Counted from the first letter of the stretch, positions 37,070 through 46,425 are shown. The stretch: DNA of 64,000 nt from Xanthobacter autotrophicus (GCF_029991245.1 NZ_JAIVFO010000004.1:1-64000); one strand, 5' to 3'. Notes: a model not told the origin generated them from the letters alone. A program made the numbers and translations.

Positions 37070-37347
37070 CCCCGCCCCGTGCAAGATCGGTAGGAACCTG
37101 CGACGTCAAGATACGCAAACGGACCAGGCGGCGATGTCGGCCGCTCATCGGCAAATGCCGTTGCACGGCTCGGCACCAGAGGCGCAGCGTCAGATTGCGC
37201 CTTCACACCGGCGCTGCCCTCCCACTGCCACATGGCGCGGTTGAGCGGCCGGCGTGCGTAGCCGTCGCACTTGGGCAAGGGATAGGACAGCGATGCGCAT
37301 CCGCTGAGAACCGACGCCACGCAAAGCAACAGGGACATACGCAACAT
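37066..37347 (-). CDS. virB7: VirB7-like lipoprotein
   Basis: 93 residues with a lipoprotein signal ending in the lipobox LSGC (Cys at about residue 17). Position between virB6 and virB8 identifies it as VirB7, which anchors and stabilises VirB9. Longer than Agrobacterium VirB7 (55). Confidence 0.8.
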   Translation of the reverse strand: MLRMSLLLCVASVLSGCASLSYPLPKCDGYARRPLNRAMWQWEGSAGVKAQSDAAPLVPSRATAFADERPTSPPGPFAYLDVAGSYRSCTGRG

Positions 37348-37386
37348 GCACCACCCGCCTTTGAATTCTGCTCTCAGGAAACGGCG

Positions 37387-38319
37387 TCAGCCGGCTCCGC
37401 CCGATCGGAAGCTGCGCCCCGCGGCGCGGAAGCCTCGGCCGACGGCGCGGGCCGCATACCTGGTGCTTCGGGCGACCGTGCCTTCATGCGCATCGCGCGC
37501 GGCGCCATAGCCGTAGGTCAGCGACGCCCCACCCGCGGCAAGCGCGGACGCGATCCCGGGCAGTTGGTAAAAGACGTAGAGGGCGGAAAGCGCGATGGCG
37601 CCGAGCGCGATCGGCCGCATCAGCACGTCGGCATACGAGTCCATGGTGGCGAACGTGGCATCCAGGCAGGTCACCAGCAGCGACCCCACGGCGATGACGA
37701 GGACCTGCAGGATGACGAAGTTTGCCATCTGGCCGATCCACGCCTCGGTGAACCGGCGGGTCGACTGGAACATGGCCAGGACGACGAAGATCGGACCTAT
37801 GGCCAGGACGATCGCGAGCGCGACCCGGGCATAGAGCGACACCACATATCCGATTGCCGCGACGACGAAGGTCATGACGATGACCACCAGCCCGGCCGCG
37901 CCGGTCAGGACGTCGACGGGCCAAGACCCTTTCGCCCAGATGTCGTTCGCTGATTTCTGGCCCTTGTCGAGCAGGGAATCGAAGGCAGAGGCGCTCGGCG
38001 CCGACCCGGTGTTGAGAGCCCCGGAGATCTCGGTGGGCAGGTCCTCGAAGAACACCTTCGTGACATAGGTCTGATAGTTCGATGCGTTCTGCACGAGCAT
38101 CAGGATGATGGCGAGCTTCATCGCCCGGAACGCGAACTCCATGATGGGCTCGGGGATTGAGCCGCGCAGGACGAGGAAGCCGTAGATGACGACGTAGAGC
38201 GTCAGAGCGACGGTCAGCGGCCCAGTTACCCAGGACGCGATGCCCGAAGTCCCCGAGCTGATGAAGTTCTCGAGCGGGGCCTTGAACTGGTCGTCGAGGA
38301 ACGAGAAGACCTGGTACAT
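37387..38319 (-). CDS. virB6: VirB6 polytopic channel protein
   Basis: 310 residues, TrbL/VirB6 family, with at least five membrane helices in the middle (residues about 30-50, 60-80, 140-160, 170-195, 205-225 and 235-255) and the family motif of a large periplasmic loop. Forms the inner-membrane part of the transfer channel. Confidence 0.92.
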   Translation of the reverse strand: MYQVFSFLDDQFKAPLENFISSGTSGIASWVTGPLTVALTLYVVIYGFLVLRGSIPEPIMEFAFRAMKLAIILMLVQNASNYQTYVTKVFFEDLPTEISGALNTGSAPSASAFDSLLDKGQKSANDIWAKGSWPVDVLTGAAGLVVIVMTFVVAAIGYVVSLYARVALAIVLAIGPIFVVLAMFQSTRRFTEAWIGQMANFVILQVLVIAVGSLLVTCLDATFATMDSYADVLMRPIALGAIALSALYVFYQLPGIASALAAGGASLTYGYGAARDAHEGTVARSTRYAARAVGRGFRAAGRSFRSGGAG

Positions 38320-38322
38320 GCC

Positions 38323-38556
38323 CTACCCTCCGAGCGCCTTGTTCATCCGCTGGAGGCGGGCTTTGCCGTCGGCTTCGGTCGCATTCTCGCAGTTCGGCGT
38401 CTCGGCGAGCGCGCCAGGATTCTCCCGGCACTTCGCCAGCTGCGCGGCGCGCAGCGCCTCGTCGCCGAGGTAATCACTGACGGTGCGGGTCCCCTCCCCC
38501 GGCTCAAAGCACCCGGCGAGAGGAAGCAACAGGAACAGGGCCACGATCCTCCTCAT
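38323..38556 (-). CDS. EexN-like entry-exclusion lipoprotein
   Basis: 77 residues: a lipoprotein signal with LLPLAGC, then TVSDYLGDEALRAAQLAKC and NPGALAETPNCENATEADG. The two conserved Cys and the small size match EexN/TrbK-type exclusion lipoproteins, which stop cells from receiving a plasmid they already hold. Lies between virB5 and virB6 as in IncN/IncW-like operons. Confidence 0.75.
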   Translation of the reverse strand: MRRIVALFLLLPLAGCFEPGEGTRTVSDYLGDEALRAAQLAKCRENPGALAETPNCENATEADGKARLQRMNKALGG

Positions 38557-39248
38557 GGCAGCGCCGCCCTCATCGTATCGACGCGCCGGCGCCAGTCCTC
38601 GGCCTTGCGCTGGTCGTCCACCTGTGCCTGGGCCTGCTGCACCATGCGCAGGCCCTGCATGCGCACCACATCGATCTGAAGGAACGCCGCCTCCGCCTGG
38701 AGCCTAGCCTGCAGGTCGGCCACGTCCTTCGAGGTGCCGGCCGAGGAGATCTGCTGCCGGAGCTGATCGATTCCGTCGATCCGCTTCGTGGCGGCATCGT
38801 AAATCTGCTGGCCAAGGCTCATCTGGCCGGCGTTCTTGTTCTGGATCCGGGACAGCTCCTGTGCGTAGAAATCGTTCGCGCTGGTCTGATAGGTGGAATT
38901 GGACTGCAGGAACTTCGAGGCGGACTCGCCGAAGGCGCCTGAGCCCGCACCGCTCAGCAGGCTTTCGATCGCATTAAAATCCTGGGGAAGCGCCTTGCGG
39001 ATCGAGGGGTCGTTGAGCACGCTCGCGACGTCCGCCATGTTCGTCAGCTTGTTCAACGAGCCGTAGAGCTGCTGCGCCTGCTGAAGCTGCTGGTTCAAAG
39101 TGTCGAGCTGGGATTTGAGTTGCGCAATGCTCTCCAGCTGCTTGGCAAGGGCGGCTTGGTCGATCACGGGGATGCCCTGCGCATCGGCCGCGCCGGCGGA
39201 GATACAGAGCGCGGCCGTGGCCGCCAGCAGCATGGTGCGTGTGGACAT
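38553..39248 (-). CDS. virB5: VirB5 minor pilin
   Basis: 231 residues with a signal peptide (MLLAATAALCISAGAADA). Long amphipathic, coiled-coil helices (ESIAQLKSQLDTLNQQLQQA) and the VirB5/TrbJ C-terminal pattern (LQARLQAEAAFLQIDVVRMQ). A tip adhesin of the pilus. The ATG at 39248 overlaps the virB4 stop by one base; open frame upstream is not coding. Confidence 0.9.
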   Translation of the reverse strand: MSTRTMLLAATAALCISAGAADAQGIPVIDQAALAKQLESIAQLKSQLDTLNQQLQQAQQLYGSLNKLTNMADVASVLNDPSIRKALPQDFNAIESLLSGAGSGAFGESASKFLQSNSTYQTSANDFYAQELSRIQNKNAGQMSLGQQIYDAATKRIDGIDQLRQQISSAGTSKDVADLQARLQAEAAFLQIDVVRMQGLRMVQQAQAQVDDQRKAEDWRRRVDTMRAALP

Positions 39249-41611
39249 CAGCCGGCACTCCTTCTTTGCTGGAACAGGGAGAGCCAGGTCTCGCTGCTGC
39301 CGCCCTCGGCGCGGATCGCGTCGGCCAGTTCCACATTGGCGGTGCGGCCGGAAAGGATGGCGAGCTCGTCGTCGAAGCCGGTGAGGTTCAGCTCGGCGAC
39401 GACGCTGTTGTGCCCCTGTTTGACGATGAAGCGGCGGCTCTCCGGGGACAGTTCGCGCGCGACGAGCTGATATTCCCGCTCGGTGAGATTGAAGCCATCC
39501 ACGTAGTCGACATGACTGCCGCGTGGGTTCGGCATGAAGATCTGCGTGGGGCATTGTTCGATAATGGTGTGGGCGATCGGCGAGGCGATGGCGTCGCGCG
39601 GGCTCTGTGTCGCGAACAGCATGAGACCGCCCTGCTTCCGGATGGTCTTGAGCTTGTTCTGGGCGAGATCGCGGAAGCCCTCGTCGAGCAGCGCCTTCCA
39701 GAATTCATCGATGACGATGATGATGCGGCGGCCGTCAATCAACTGCTCCACCCGGTGGAACAGGTAGGCCATGAGTGGCGTGCGGATCTCCTCGTTATCG
39801 AGGAAATCCGTCATGTCGTAGCCGAGGAACTTGGCGCCGATGCCGATGTCGTCGGTCTCATTGTCGAAGACCCAGCCGAGGGGCCCTCCCCTCTCCCAAC
39901 GCCGCAGCCGGGCGGCAATGCCCTCCGGGTCGGTGTTGTTGAGGAAGGTGCGCAACGCGCCGATGGTGCGCCGCTGGACCGGGAGGTCCGCGAGGCCGTC
40001 GACGGCGCCGGCGATGTCGCGTAGGTCGCTCACGGAAAGCTCACGCGACTTCGAACCGACAAGCTTGGCGATCCATTGCGCCAGGAACACCTTGTTCTCC
40101 GGTGTAAGCTGGAGCCCCTTCAGCGGCGCGCAGCCGGTCGGCACACCATTCTTCAGCGGCAGATACGTGCCACCGGCGGCCCGCACGAAAAGGTCGGCGC
40201 CACGGTCCTTGTCGAAGAACACCATGTGGGGATCGTGCTTCTCGAGCTGCGAGAGCATGAAGTTCAGGATGACGGTCTTGCCGGATCCAGAGGGGCCGCA
40301 CACGAAGGTGTTGCCGAGATCACCATGGTGGAAGTTGAAATAGAACGGCGAGCCCGAGGCCGTCTTCAGCATCGCGACGGCCGGTCCCCACTCGTTGCCT
40401 TCCTTCCTGCCCACCGGATAGGAATGAAAGGGTGACAGCGCAGCGAAGTTGCGCGACGTGATCGCGCCGGAGCGGGCTCGATAGCGGAAGTTGCCCGGCA
40501 ACTGTGCCCACCAGGCTGCTTCGAGCCCGAGGTCCTCGCGCGCCACAACGGCACCGCCGTTGGTCAGATGAGAGCGTGCCTTCGCCAGATTGTCGGTGAG
40601 GTCCTTCACCGAGGGGGCGAAGACCGACAGCGTTAGGTGATGCTCGCCCAGCACGAAGCGATTGGATTCCAGATCGTCCAGCGCGCCATCGAGTTCTTCG
40701 ACCTGCGAACTCGCCTTGTCGCCGGCGCTCACCATCTGGTTTTGCTTGCGTCCGAGAATGATCCGGGCATCGGCCTTCGAGGCGAAAGCGAAGGACTGCG
40801 TCAGGATAAGCTCGAACGGCGTGGTCAGGATGCCGGCGAGCATGCCGGGCCTCGTCCGTGCGGGATATTCCTTGAAGCTGAACACACCCGCATAGCGGGT
40901 CTCGGCCTCGTGGCGGATCTCCACCGTCTCACGCCCGATGATGACGCGGTCGGAATAGATCGCGGATGAAACCCGTCCCTCCGTGAGGGGCACCCGCTCC
41001 CGCCGGCCTCCGATGATCTGGTGCAGCACCTCGCTCGGCTCTGAAAACAGCAGGCCGTCGTGCTCGTAGAGAGAAAGGACCCGCGGCTGGAAACGCTTGA
41101 GGCCGGCGGTCACGTCGGTGACCTTGTCGTGGAGCTGCTTCAGCGCTTCTTCGTCGAGCTCCCGTCCCGCCCTGCGCGCCCTGCGAAGGCGGGACAGGAG
41201 CTTCGTCATCTTCTCAGCGGGATCGCGGGTTGGATGCCAGAGCAAGGTCAGATAGAGGTCGTTGCGAAACAGGTCCTCCTCCACCATGCGGGCGCGATAT
41301 TTTGCGTTCAGGGTCGCGGAGAAGGGATTGGCGAACGCTCCATCGGGATAGTCGTTGTCGCGGCGGCGGATGATGTGGGTCCACAGCGCAAGGCGTTCGT
41401 CGGCGAGATTGCGGTAGAGGGTGTTGAGATCGCGGTGAAGATCGTTGAGGTCGAGCGGATCGGCGGTCTCGAACGACACGCCGTCGAGGGCAATCATGAC
41501 CATCATCGCTCGGGAATCGAGCGCGATCGTCGTCTCGTCCACGTGGCGGACATACGGGATAAAGGTTTCGGGCTCGAGCTCCCGGGCTTTGACGATGGCG
41601 ACGCTAGGCAA
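39248..41611 (-). CDS. virB4: VirB4 ATPase of the type IV secretion system
   Basis: 787 residues, the largest secretion gene. CagE/TrbE N-terminal domain (EPETFIPYVRHVDETTIALDS) and the C-terminal ATPase with Walker A FVCGPSGSGKTVILNFM, Walker B RIIIVIDEFWKAL and FATQSPRDAI. Energises pilus assembly at the inner membrane. Overlaps virB3 by 8 bases. Confidence 0.96.
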   Translation of the reverse strand: MPSVAIVKARELEPETFIPYVRHVDETTIALDSRAMMVMIALDGVSFETADPLDLNDLHRDLNTLYRNLADERLALWTHIIRRRDNDYPDGAFANPFSATLNAKYRARMVEEDLFRNDLYLTLLWHPTRDPAEKMTKLLSRLRRARRAGRELDEEALKQLHDKVTDVTAGLKRFQPRVLSLYEHDGLLFSEPSEVLHQIIGGRRERVPLTEGRVSSAIYSDRVIIGRETVEIRHEAETRYAGVFSFKEYPARTRPGMLAGILTTPFELILTQSFAFASKADARIILGRKQNQMVSAGDKASSQVEELDGALDDLESNRFVLGEHHLTLSVFAPSVKDLTDNLAKARSHLTNGGAVVAREDLGLEAAWWAQLPGNFRYRARSGAITSRNFAALSPFHSYPVGRKEGNEWGPAVAMLKTASGSPFYFNFHHGDLGNTFVCGPSGSGKTVILNFMLSQLEKHDPHMVFFDKDRGADLFVRAAGGTYLPLKNGVPTGCAPLKGLQLTPENKVFLAQWIAKLVGSKSRELSVSDLRDIAGAVDGLADLPVQRRTIGALRTFLNNTDPEGIAARLRRWERGGPLGWVFDNETDDIGIGAKFLGYDMTDFLDNEEIRTPLMAYLFHRVEQLIDGRRIIIVIDEFWKALLDEGFRDLAQNKLKTIRKQGGLMLFATQSPRDAIASPIAHTIIEQCPTQIFMPNPRGSHVDYVDGFNLTEREYQLVARELSPESRRFIVKQGHNSVVAELNLTGFDDELAILSGRTANVELADAIRAEGGSSETWLSLFQQRRSAG

Positions 41612-41942
41612 GGCCGAGGTCCTTTTCGTTGTAGCGTCTCACGAGCTTGAGGGGCGTGAGGGTCGTGCCGGCCCAGAAGGCCCCGTTGCGCGAGCGGCCG
41701 CGGGTTTCAACCCAGGCCAGCAGGACGCGGAACATGTTGTGGTCGTGCTTCACCAGGGTCTTGAACACGAGGTGAAACACGACGCCGACGAGGGCGTAGG
41801 CAATGGAACCTGCGAGGATGTAGAGCAGCGTGGTCAGGATGACGTTGACGCCCATGGCCTCCATGGTCACGCCAGCGACCATCGCCGGCCGTGTGCAGGC
41901 CAGGAACAGTGTGTCCTCCTCGAGGGGCACCGTCTTCGTCAT
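41604..41942 (-). CDS. virB3: VirB3 inner-membrane protein
   Basis: 112 residues, VirB3/TrbD family: PLFLACTRPAM-like LFLACTRPAMVAGVTMEA, one to two membrane helices (ILTTLLYILAGSIAYALVGVV) and the C-terminal RYNEKDLGLA. Confidence 0.9.
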   Translation of the reverse strand: MTKTVPLEEDTLFLACTRPAMVAGVTMEAMGVNVILTTLLYILAGSIAYALVGVVFHLVFKTLVKHDHNMFRVLLAWVETRGRSRNGAFWAGTTLTPLKLVRRYNEKDLGLA

Positions 41943-41947
41943 GGCCG

Positions 41948-42253
41948 TCAGCCGCCTGAGATCGTGCTGACGAGCTGAGCTGCTCCGAAGATGATGCCGA
42001 TCCCCAGCACCACATAGGCAGCTTTGCGCAAATCCAAATAACCAAACATCCAGGCGATGCCGACGACGATCACGGCGATCGTCGCCAGGAGCTTCGCGAC
42101 ATTGCCCGTGAGCAGGGTGACGATGTTCTGCAGAACGGTCTCGATACCGCCTCCGGTTGCCTGGGCGGCGGCCGGTTCCGCCATCCCGATCGCAAATACG
42201 GTCGCCACCAGCATGATGGCTGCGCCTGGGCGAACGCGCACTCTCTTACTCAT
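41948..42253 (-). CDS. virB2: VirB2 major pilin
   Basis: About 101 residues. Long signal sequence (MLVATVFAIGMAEPAAAQA), then two hydrophobic helices (LLATIAVIVVGIAWMFGYL and AAYVVLGIGIIFGAAQLV), the standard pilin layout. The ATG at 42253 is preferred; a GTG at 42262 overlapping virB1 is possible. Confidence 0.9.
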   Translation of the reverse strand: MSKRVRVRPGAAIMLVATVFAIGMAEPAAAQATGGGIETVLQNIVTLLTGNVAKLLATIAVIVVGIAWMFGYLDLRKAAYVVLGIGIIFGAAQLVSTISGG

Positions 42254-42258
42254 TCGGC

Positions 42259-42921
42259 TCACTCCGATTGTTCGTTCTGGAAGACGAGAGCGGAGGATTT
42301 CCGCGCTGTTGCAAAAACATCCCAGGACGCCGGTTTCGCTTCACGGCGGGCGACTGGTGGTGCGGCAGCCGGAGGCGGCAGTGCCGACCCCTCCCCTGCT
42401 CGATCTCTTGTGGTGGACCGGCCAGCGGAGCCGATCGTGAGTGAAGCAAGCTTCGGCGCGAGACGCTTTGCCTCTTCATGCACTTGCTTGTCGTAAGCGG
42501 CCATTTCGCCGACCGAGGCGTCGCCGCGGCCGTAATAGGCCTGCAGCATCACAGTGACCGCCGCGGCAGGGCGGACGCCACTGCCGATCGCCACCCGGTA
42601 ATAACGGTCGAGCAGACGGGCGGTCGCCTTCAGGTTCAGGCAGGGGTCGAACGCATCGGCGACTGTGAGTTCGAGGCGGCCAAGGTCATCAACGTTGATG
42701 CCGCCAAGGCCAAGGTCGACGTCCAGATGCTGGGCGATCAGCGTGCTGGCAACCTCGATCGCCTCCGCCTTGCTGTTCGGCGGGTCGCGCAGGGGCGTGC
42801 CGCTGTTGATGCGGATGGCAAACGGCGAGAAGCCACTTTCGAGGCTCACGACCGCCGCGAGGGTCTCCACCTGAACGGTCGGGGCGCAAGTCTGCGCAAG
42901 ATCGGCGAATGCGACGGGCAT
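42259..42921 (-). CDS. virB1: VirB1 lytic transglycosylase
   Basis: 220 residues. Lysozyme-like domain with catalytic Glu in AAVVSLESGFSPFAIRIN, then GGINVDDLGR and a Gln-Ala-Tyr-Tyr-Gly motif; C-terminal Pro/Ala-rich tail. It opens peptidoglycan for the secretion channel. No signal peptide is visible at this start. Confidence 0.88.
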   Translation of the reverse strand: MPVAFADLAQTCAPTVQVETLAAVVSLESGFSPFAIRINSGTPLRDPPNSKAEAIEVASTLIAQHLDVDLGLGGINVDDLGRLELTVADAFDPCLNLKATARLLDRYYRVAIGSGVRPAAAVTVMLQAYYGRGDASVGEMAAYDKQVHEEAKRLAPKLASLTIGSAGRSTTRDRAGEGSALPPPAAAPPVARREAKPASWDVFATARKSSALVFQNEQSE

Positions 42922-42924
42922 GAC

Positions 42925-43440
42925 CTAGAACCACACCCGCTGAGTGGCCATGCCGTCGATCGTCACGTCGACAAAGTGGGGTTGCGAGCGCACGCTTGGC
43001 CGAGCCGTTACATAAGCCATGCATTGGCGCTGGCCGCTGCTCGACACCCAGCGCGCGGTCCCATTGCCAGCCCCTGATGTGCATTGGCTGGTGTCGACCA
43101 CCTGGCGTGTCGCCGACACACGGGCCGCTTCTTGCCCCTGGGGGCCGAACCGTGCGGTCACGCGGTAATCAGCCTCGCATGAGTACGGTTCGTATCCAGG
43201 CGTGGACGCTTGGAATCCGATTCCACTGCAGGTTGGAAAGGGGCGTCCTCTGGCGAGTTCGTTCCAAAGCCTCTGAACAGGAGGGACGCATTCGGCGAAC
43301 TGCATCGGACCGCCCGGGTTCGAAAGGCAAAGGAGAACCTGACAGCCCCAATCGTCCGCGCGCGCTTTACTGCTGGAAATGCAGTAGGATGACAGCAATA
43401 CGAATGCGCAGGAAAGCGCCCTGGCAGTAGGGGAATTCAT
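42925..43440 (-). CDS. TrbM/KikA-like exported protein
   Basis: 171 residues with a signal peptide (ALSCAFVLLSSYCISSSKARA) followed by the conserved WGCQVLLCLSNPGGPMQFAEC and GRPFPTC, the Cys-rich core of TrbM/KikA proteins that accompany conjugative secretion operons. First gene of the operon, 3 bp before virB1. A GTG at 43449 is an alternative start. Confidence 0.75.
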   Translation of the reverse strand: MNSPTARALSCAFVLLSSYCISSSKARADDWGCQVLLCLSNPGGPMQFAECVPPVQRLWNELARGRPFPTCSGIGFQASTPGYEPYSCEADYRVTARFGPQGQEAARVSATRQVVDTSQCTSGAGNGTARWVSSSGQRQCMAYVTARPSVRSQPHFVDVTIDGMATQRVWF

Positions 43441-43499
43441 GCCTTCCACCCTCCCGAAACGACCCCGGAAAGGCTTGTCAGCCGCAATCTCATATCCGG

Positions 43500-43525
43500 T
43501 TAACTATCATATATAGAGCAGTTAA
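43500..43525. promoter_or_regulatory. Divergent promoter/operator of the virB operon
   Basis: TTAACT and AGTTAA arms enclose an AT-rich core (ATCATATATAGAGC) between the trbM-virB operon and the winged-helix regulator. A plausible operator and -10 region for both directions. Confidence 0.5.
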
Positions 43526-43529
43526 GCCG

Positions 43530-43883
43530 ATGCCAAGAGCCCTCGACGCCGAATGGCACAGCCTCTCGTTCTCGGCGCTTATCTTGCGGCTGATCCTCGA
43601 CAATCCGCTCGACGATGAGACCCCTCAGTCGCGCCTGAAGCAAATCGGAATGATGAGCGTCCTCTATTATATGCATCAGGGCAATCAGCGCCTGACGTTA
43701 ACCAATATAATTGAGTTGACGTCGCTAACACGAGGCGGCGTCACCGAGACGATTGATCAGCTCGTTAGCCGTAAGATCTTGACGGAGACGATGGTGAAGA
43801 ATTCGATGGGGCGTGGACAGGCGCGCGAATTCAAGATTGCGCCCGATATCTTCAAGAGGCTCCGCAGCCTACAGGGCGGTTGA
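43530..43883 (+). CDS. Winged-helix (MarR-like) regulator
   Basis: 117 residues. A helix-turn-helix segment (LTLTNIIELTSLTRGGVTETIDQLVSRKILTE) followed by a basic wing (KNSMGRGQAREFKI). Divergent from the virB operon with about 90 bp between them, so it probably controls transfer genes and its own promoter. Confidence 0.75.
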   Translation: MPRALDAEWHSLSFSALILRLILDNPLDDETPQSRLKQIGMMSVLYYMHQGNQRLTLTNIIELTSLTRGGVTETIDQLVSRKILTETMVKNSMGRGQAREFKIAPDIFKRLRSLQGG

Positions 43884-44259
43884 TGGGCCGGGCGACACAG
43901 CTGCCGAGAGCCGGTGCCGTCTCATACTATCGAAATTTAGACAGTATGACGCCTCTGGTCGAGTTCGGTCCGTGCCCCGTGATCAGGTCGAATCGCACGT
44001 AGGCAGCTCTTGGCGGGCAAGTCGTAGGGTCGTCTGGACCGGGGGGCACCTAGGCCCCTCCCCTCCCCTTCCCTTCAGTTCCCGCTTCGAGCAGCGCCCG
44101 AGGGGACGGACGGCAGGTTGGTGCTTCTCGTTGCGCGTCCGGTATCTCCCCGGGGGGAACGCGGCTCCTGCCTCGGCGCTCGCATTTGATTGCACGTTGA
44201 AAAACCCACGCCGGCCATATATGGTTATATTAGTCATTATGGTCATTGTGGGGGAGCTC
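43884..44259. other. Intergenic region before the first vap pair
   Basis: No gene supported. The right end is AT-rich and includes a palindromic CCATATATGG at 44215-44224, 36 bp before the antitoxin, and repeated GTCATT motifs; this is probably the toxin-antitoxin promoter/operator. Confidence 0.45.
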
Positions 44260-44538
44260 ATGGCAACGCTCAGAAAGTCCGCACCCGATCAATCGGAGAG
44301 CTGGACGGTCGCCGATGCCAAGGCGCGCCTGTCCGAGGTCATCGAGCGCGCGCAACGCGACCCCCAGGTCATTACACGGCACGGCAAGCCGAGCGTCGTT
44401 GTCGTTTCGGCGGAGGAATGGTCCCGCAAGACGGCGCGCAAAGGCACGCTGGCCGAGTTCCTGCTTGCATCACCGCTGCGAGACGTCGATCTCGATCTCG
44501 AGCGCGTCCGTGACCAGCCGCGCGACCCAGACCTGTGA
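44260..44538 (+). CDS. Phd/YefM-family antitoxin
   Basis: 92 residues. Phd/YefM fold: SWTVADAKARLSEVIERAQRDPQVITRHGKPSVVVVSAEEW; the C-terminal tail would neutralise the PIN toxin. The ATG at 44260 follows GGGGGAG. Overlaps the toxin gene by 4 bases. Confidence 0.9.
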   Translation: MATLRKSAPDQSESWTVADAKARLSEVIERAQRDPQVITRHGKPSVVVVSAEEWSRKTARKGTLAEFLLASPLRDVDLDLERVRDQPRDPDL

Positions 44539-44972
44539 ATGTTCTGCTCGACACCAATGTTTTGTCGGAGGTCCGGCGACCGGCGCCCGACCCCAGGGTT
44601 CTTGCCTGGCTCGATGCGATCGACGAGGACCGGACCTACATCAGTGTAGCCTCGATCGCCGAGCTCAAGCGTGGGATCGCATTGATGGATGACGGCCGGC
44701 GGCGCACCGCGCTCTCCGATTGGCTTGCACAGGATCTCCCAGAGCGCTTCGCTGGTCGTATCCTGCCTATCGACCCCGCGATTGCCGGACGATGGGGGGA
44801 TCTGATGGCGGAGGCCCGCATGAGCGGCCTTTCGCTCTCCGTGATGGACGGGTTTTTCGCCGCTACGGCACTCGACCGCAATCTCGTGCTGGCCACCCGC
44901 AACACTAAGGACTTTGCGCCGCTCGGCGTGTCGCTTTTCAATCCCTGGACCGATGGCGGCCAATCGAGATGA
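44535..44972 (+). CDS. vapC: PIN-domain (VapC-type) toxin
   Basis: 145 residues. PIN RNase with acidic residues in LLDTNVLSE, SIAELKRGIALMD, and LSVMDGFFAATALDRNLVLATRNTKDF. VapC toxins cut tRNA or rRNA. GTG start overlapping the antitoxin stop. Confidence 0.92.
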   Translation: MNVLLDTNVLSEVRRPAPDPRVLAWLDAIDEDRTYISVASIAELKRGIALMDDGRRRTALSDWLAQDLPERFAGRILPIDPAIAGRWGDLMAEARMSGLSLSVMDGFFAATALDRNLVLATRNTKDFAPLGVSLFNPWTDGGQSR

Positions 44973-45343
44973 TGGCCTCTGTTCGTATACCCGACGTCGC
45001 ATCGCTCGAAACCGTGCTGGCCGGGCTTGATCCGGCGTCGGCCGATTCGGCGCTGGTCCCTGCCCTCACCCGAGCGTTCCCGGGTTTTGAATTCAGTCTC
45101 GCCCAGATCGATGACGACTATTGGCGCGATGCTCGCAGCGTCATCCAGCCGGACGGCACTCGGATGGGCGAGCTACAAACGTGGATGACGGCAGAGGTTG
45201 CCAGGGAGCGTGGCGACATCGGAGCGCTGTGGCGCCGTCTAAAAGAGACCGAGCTGCAGATTACCGAATGGCGCGGCACCAGCGCGGTTGTGTTCGCACC
45301 GACAGGTCCGGGGTCCGCCGATTATTTGCAGATATGGGAATAG
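44969..45343 (+). CDS. Unrecognised protein, short copy of the 49741 gene
   Basis: 124 residues, overlapping the vapC stop by 4 bases. Homologous along its length to the N-terminal part of the product at 49741-50754 (VRIPDVASLETVLAGLDPASAD against IRLPDPASLEAILAGLDPASAD; ALWRRLKETELQITEWRGTS in both). It stops right after ADYLQI, where the longer copy continues for about 220 residues, so this is a truncated copy. Contains DDYWRDARSV, intact where the long copy has a stop. Function unknown. Confidence 0.65.
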   Translation: MMASVRIPDVASLETVLAGLDPASADSALVPALTRAFPGFEFSLAQIDDDYWRDARSVIQPDGTRMGELQTWMTAEVARERGDIGALWRRLKETELQITEWRGTSAVVFAPTGPGSADYLQIWE

Positions 45344-45561
45344 TTTCCGCCATAGCGACACTCGGTTCCCAGGTTTCTAATTATCGATAACTGTCCCTTA
45401 TCGGCTGTCATGGACAGCCGCCGGCAAATCGGCGATCTCGTGGCCTGGAGCCCAAATATTCGCGCCCGCCGGCGCCGAGATCGACGAGAGGACGCCGCCT
45501 GCACGCCTCCTCCCCGCTTCCGGACGAGATCCGATCCGCCTTCTCGGCCGCGGAGCTCGCC

Positions 45562-46425
45562 GTGGCGCGGCGGGCCTATGCCCGCCAGATGCTGGCCATC
45601 CTCGGCGTCGACAACGCCGCAATCGAAACCGCCTTTGCGACCGTGCCGCGCGAGGCGTTCCTGGGGCCGTCGCCATGGACGGCATCGTCGCCCTTCGACG
45701 GCTACCGGCCCATTCTCGGCACTGATCCGGTGGTCCTCTACCAAGACCTCGTCGTCGCCCTCGACCCCGCCCGGGGCGTCAACAACGGCAGCCCGTCGCT
45801 GCACGCCAAGCTCCTCAAGGCGCTCGGGCCGAAGCCCGGCGCGCACATCGTCCATGTGGGCGCCGGCGCCGGTTACTACAGCGCGGTTCTGGCCGAGCTG
45901 GTGGGTCCCGCCGGCCAGGTCACGGCGGTCGAGTTCGACCCCGCTCTGGCCAGGCGCGCCGCGGCGTCGCTGTCCGGTCGCCCGAACGTGCGCGTCGTCT
46001 GTGGCGACGGCAGCCGCTGGCCCGAAACGTCGGCCGACGGGGTTTACGTGAACTTCGCGGTTTCCCGTCCCGCCGACCGCTGGATCGAGGGCCTGTCGCC
46101 AGGGGGACGCTTGGTGTTCCCGCTCGGGGTGCCCGGTCCCCAGCGGCCCAATTCCGGCGGCCGGCACAGCGAGCGCGGCGCGGCGCTGCGGATCGAACGG
46201 CGCGGCGTCGGCTTTGCGGCGCGCGCCATCAGCCCGGCCTACTTTGTGTGCGCCGAGGGGGCGGTCGGCGCGGGCGATGCGGCAGACGTCGCGCGCCTGC
46301 GCCAGAGTTTTGCCGCGGGGGGCATCGACGCCGTGCGCAGCCTCATCTGGAAGGGCGCGCCGGATCCGGAGGCGTGCTGGTTCGCCGGCGCGGACTGGGC
46401 GTTGTGTCGCGACGAGGCGCCATGA
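45562..46425 (+). CDS. Protein-L-isoaspartate methyltransferase-like protein
   Basis: 287 residues from a GTG; related sequence (LPDEIRSAFSAAELAVARR) continues upstream in frame, so the true start may be up to about 60 bases earlier. A PCMT-like Rossmann domain binds S-adenosylmethionine: AHIVHVGAGAGYYSAVLAEL, VTAVEFDP, GDGSRWPETSADGVYVNF. A repair or modifying methyltransferase. The substrate is not clear. Confidence 0.8.
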   Translation: MARRAYARQMLAILGVDNAAIETAFATVPREAFLGPSPWTASSPFDGYRPILGTDPVVLYQDLVVALDPARGVNNGSPSLHAKLLKALGPKPGAHIVHVGAGAGYYSAVLAELVGPAGQVTAVEFDPALARRAAASLSGRPNVRVVCGDGSRWPETSADGVYVNFAVSRPADRWIEGLSPGGRLVFPLGVPGPQRPNSGGRHSERGAALRIERRGVGFAARAISPAYFVCAEGAVGAGDAADVARLRQSFAAGGIDAVRSLIWKGAPDPEACWFAGADWALCRDEAP

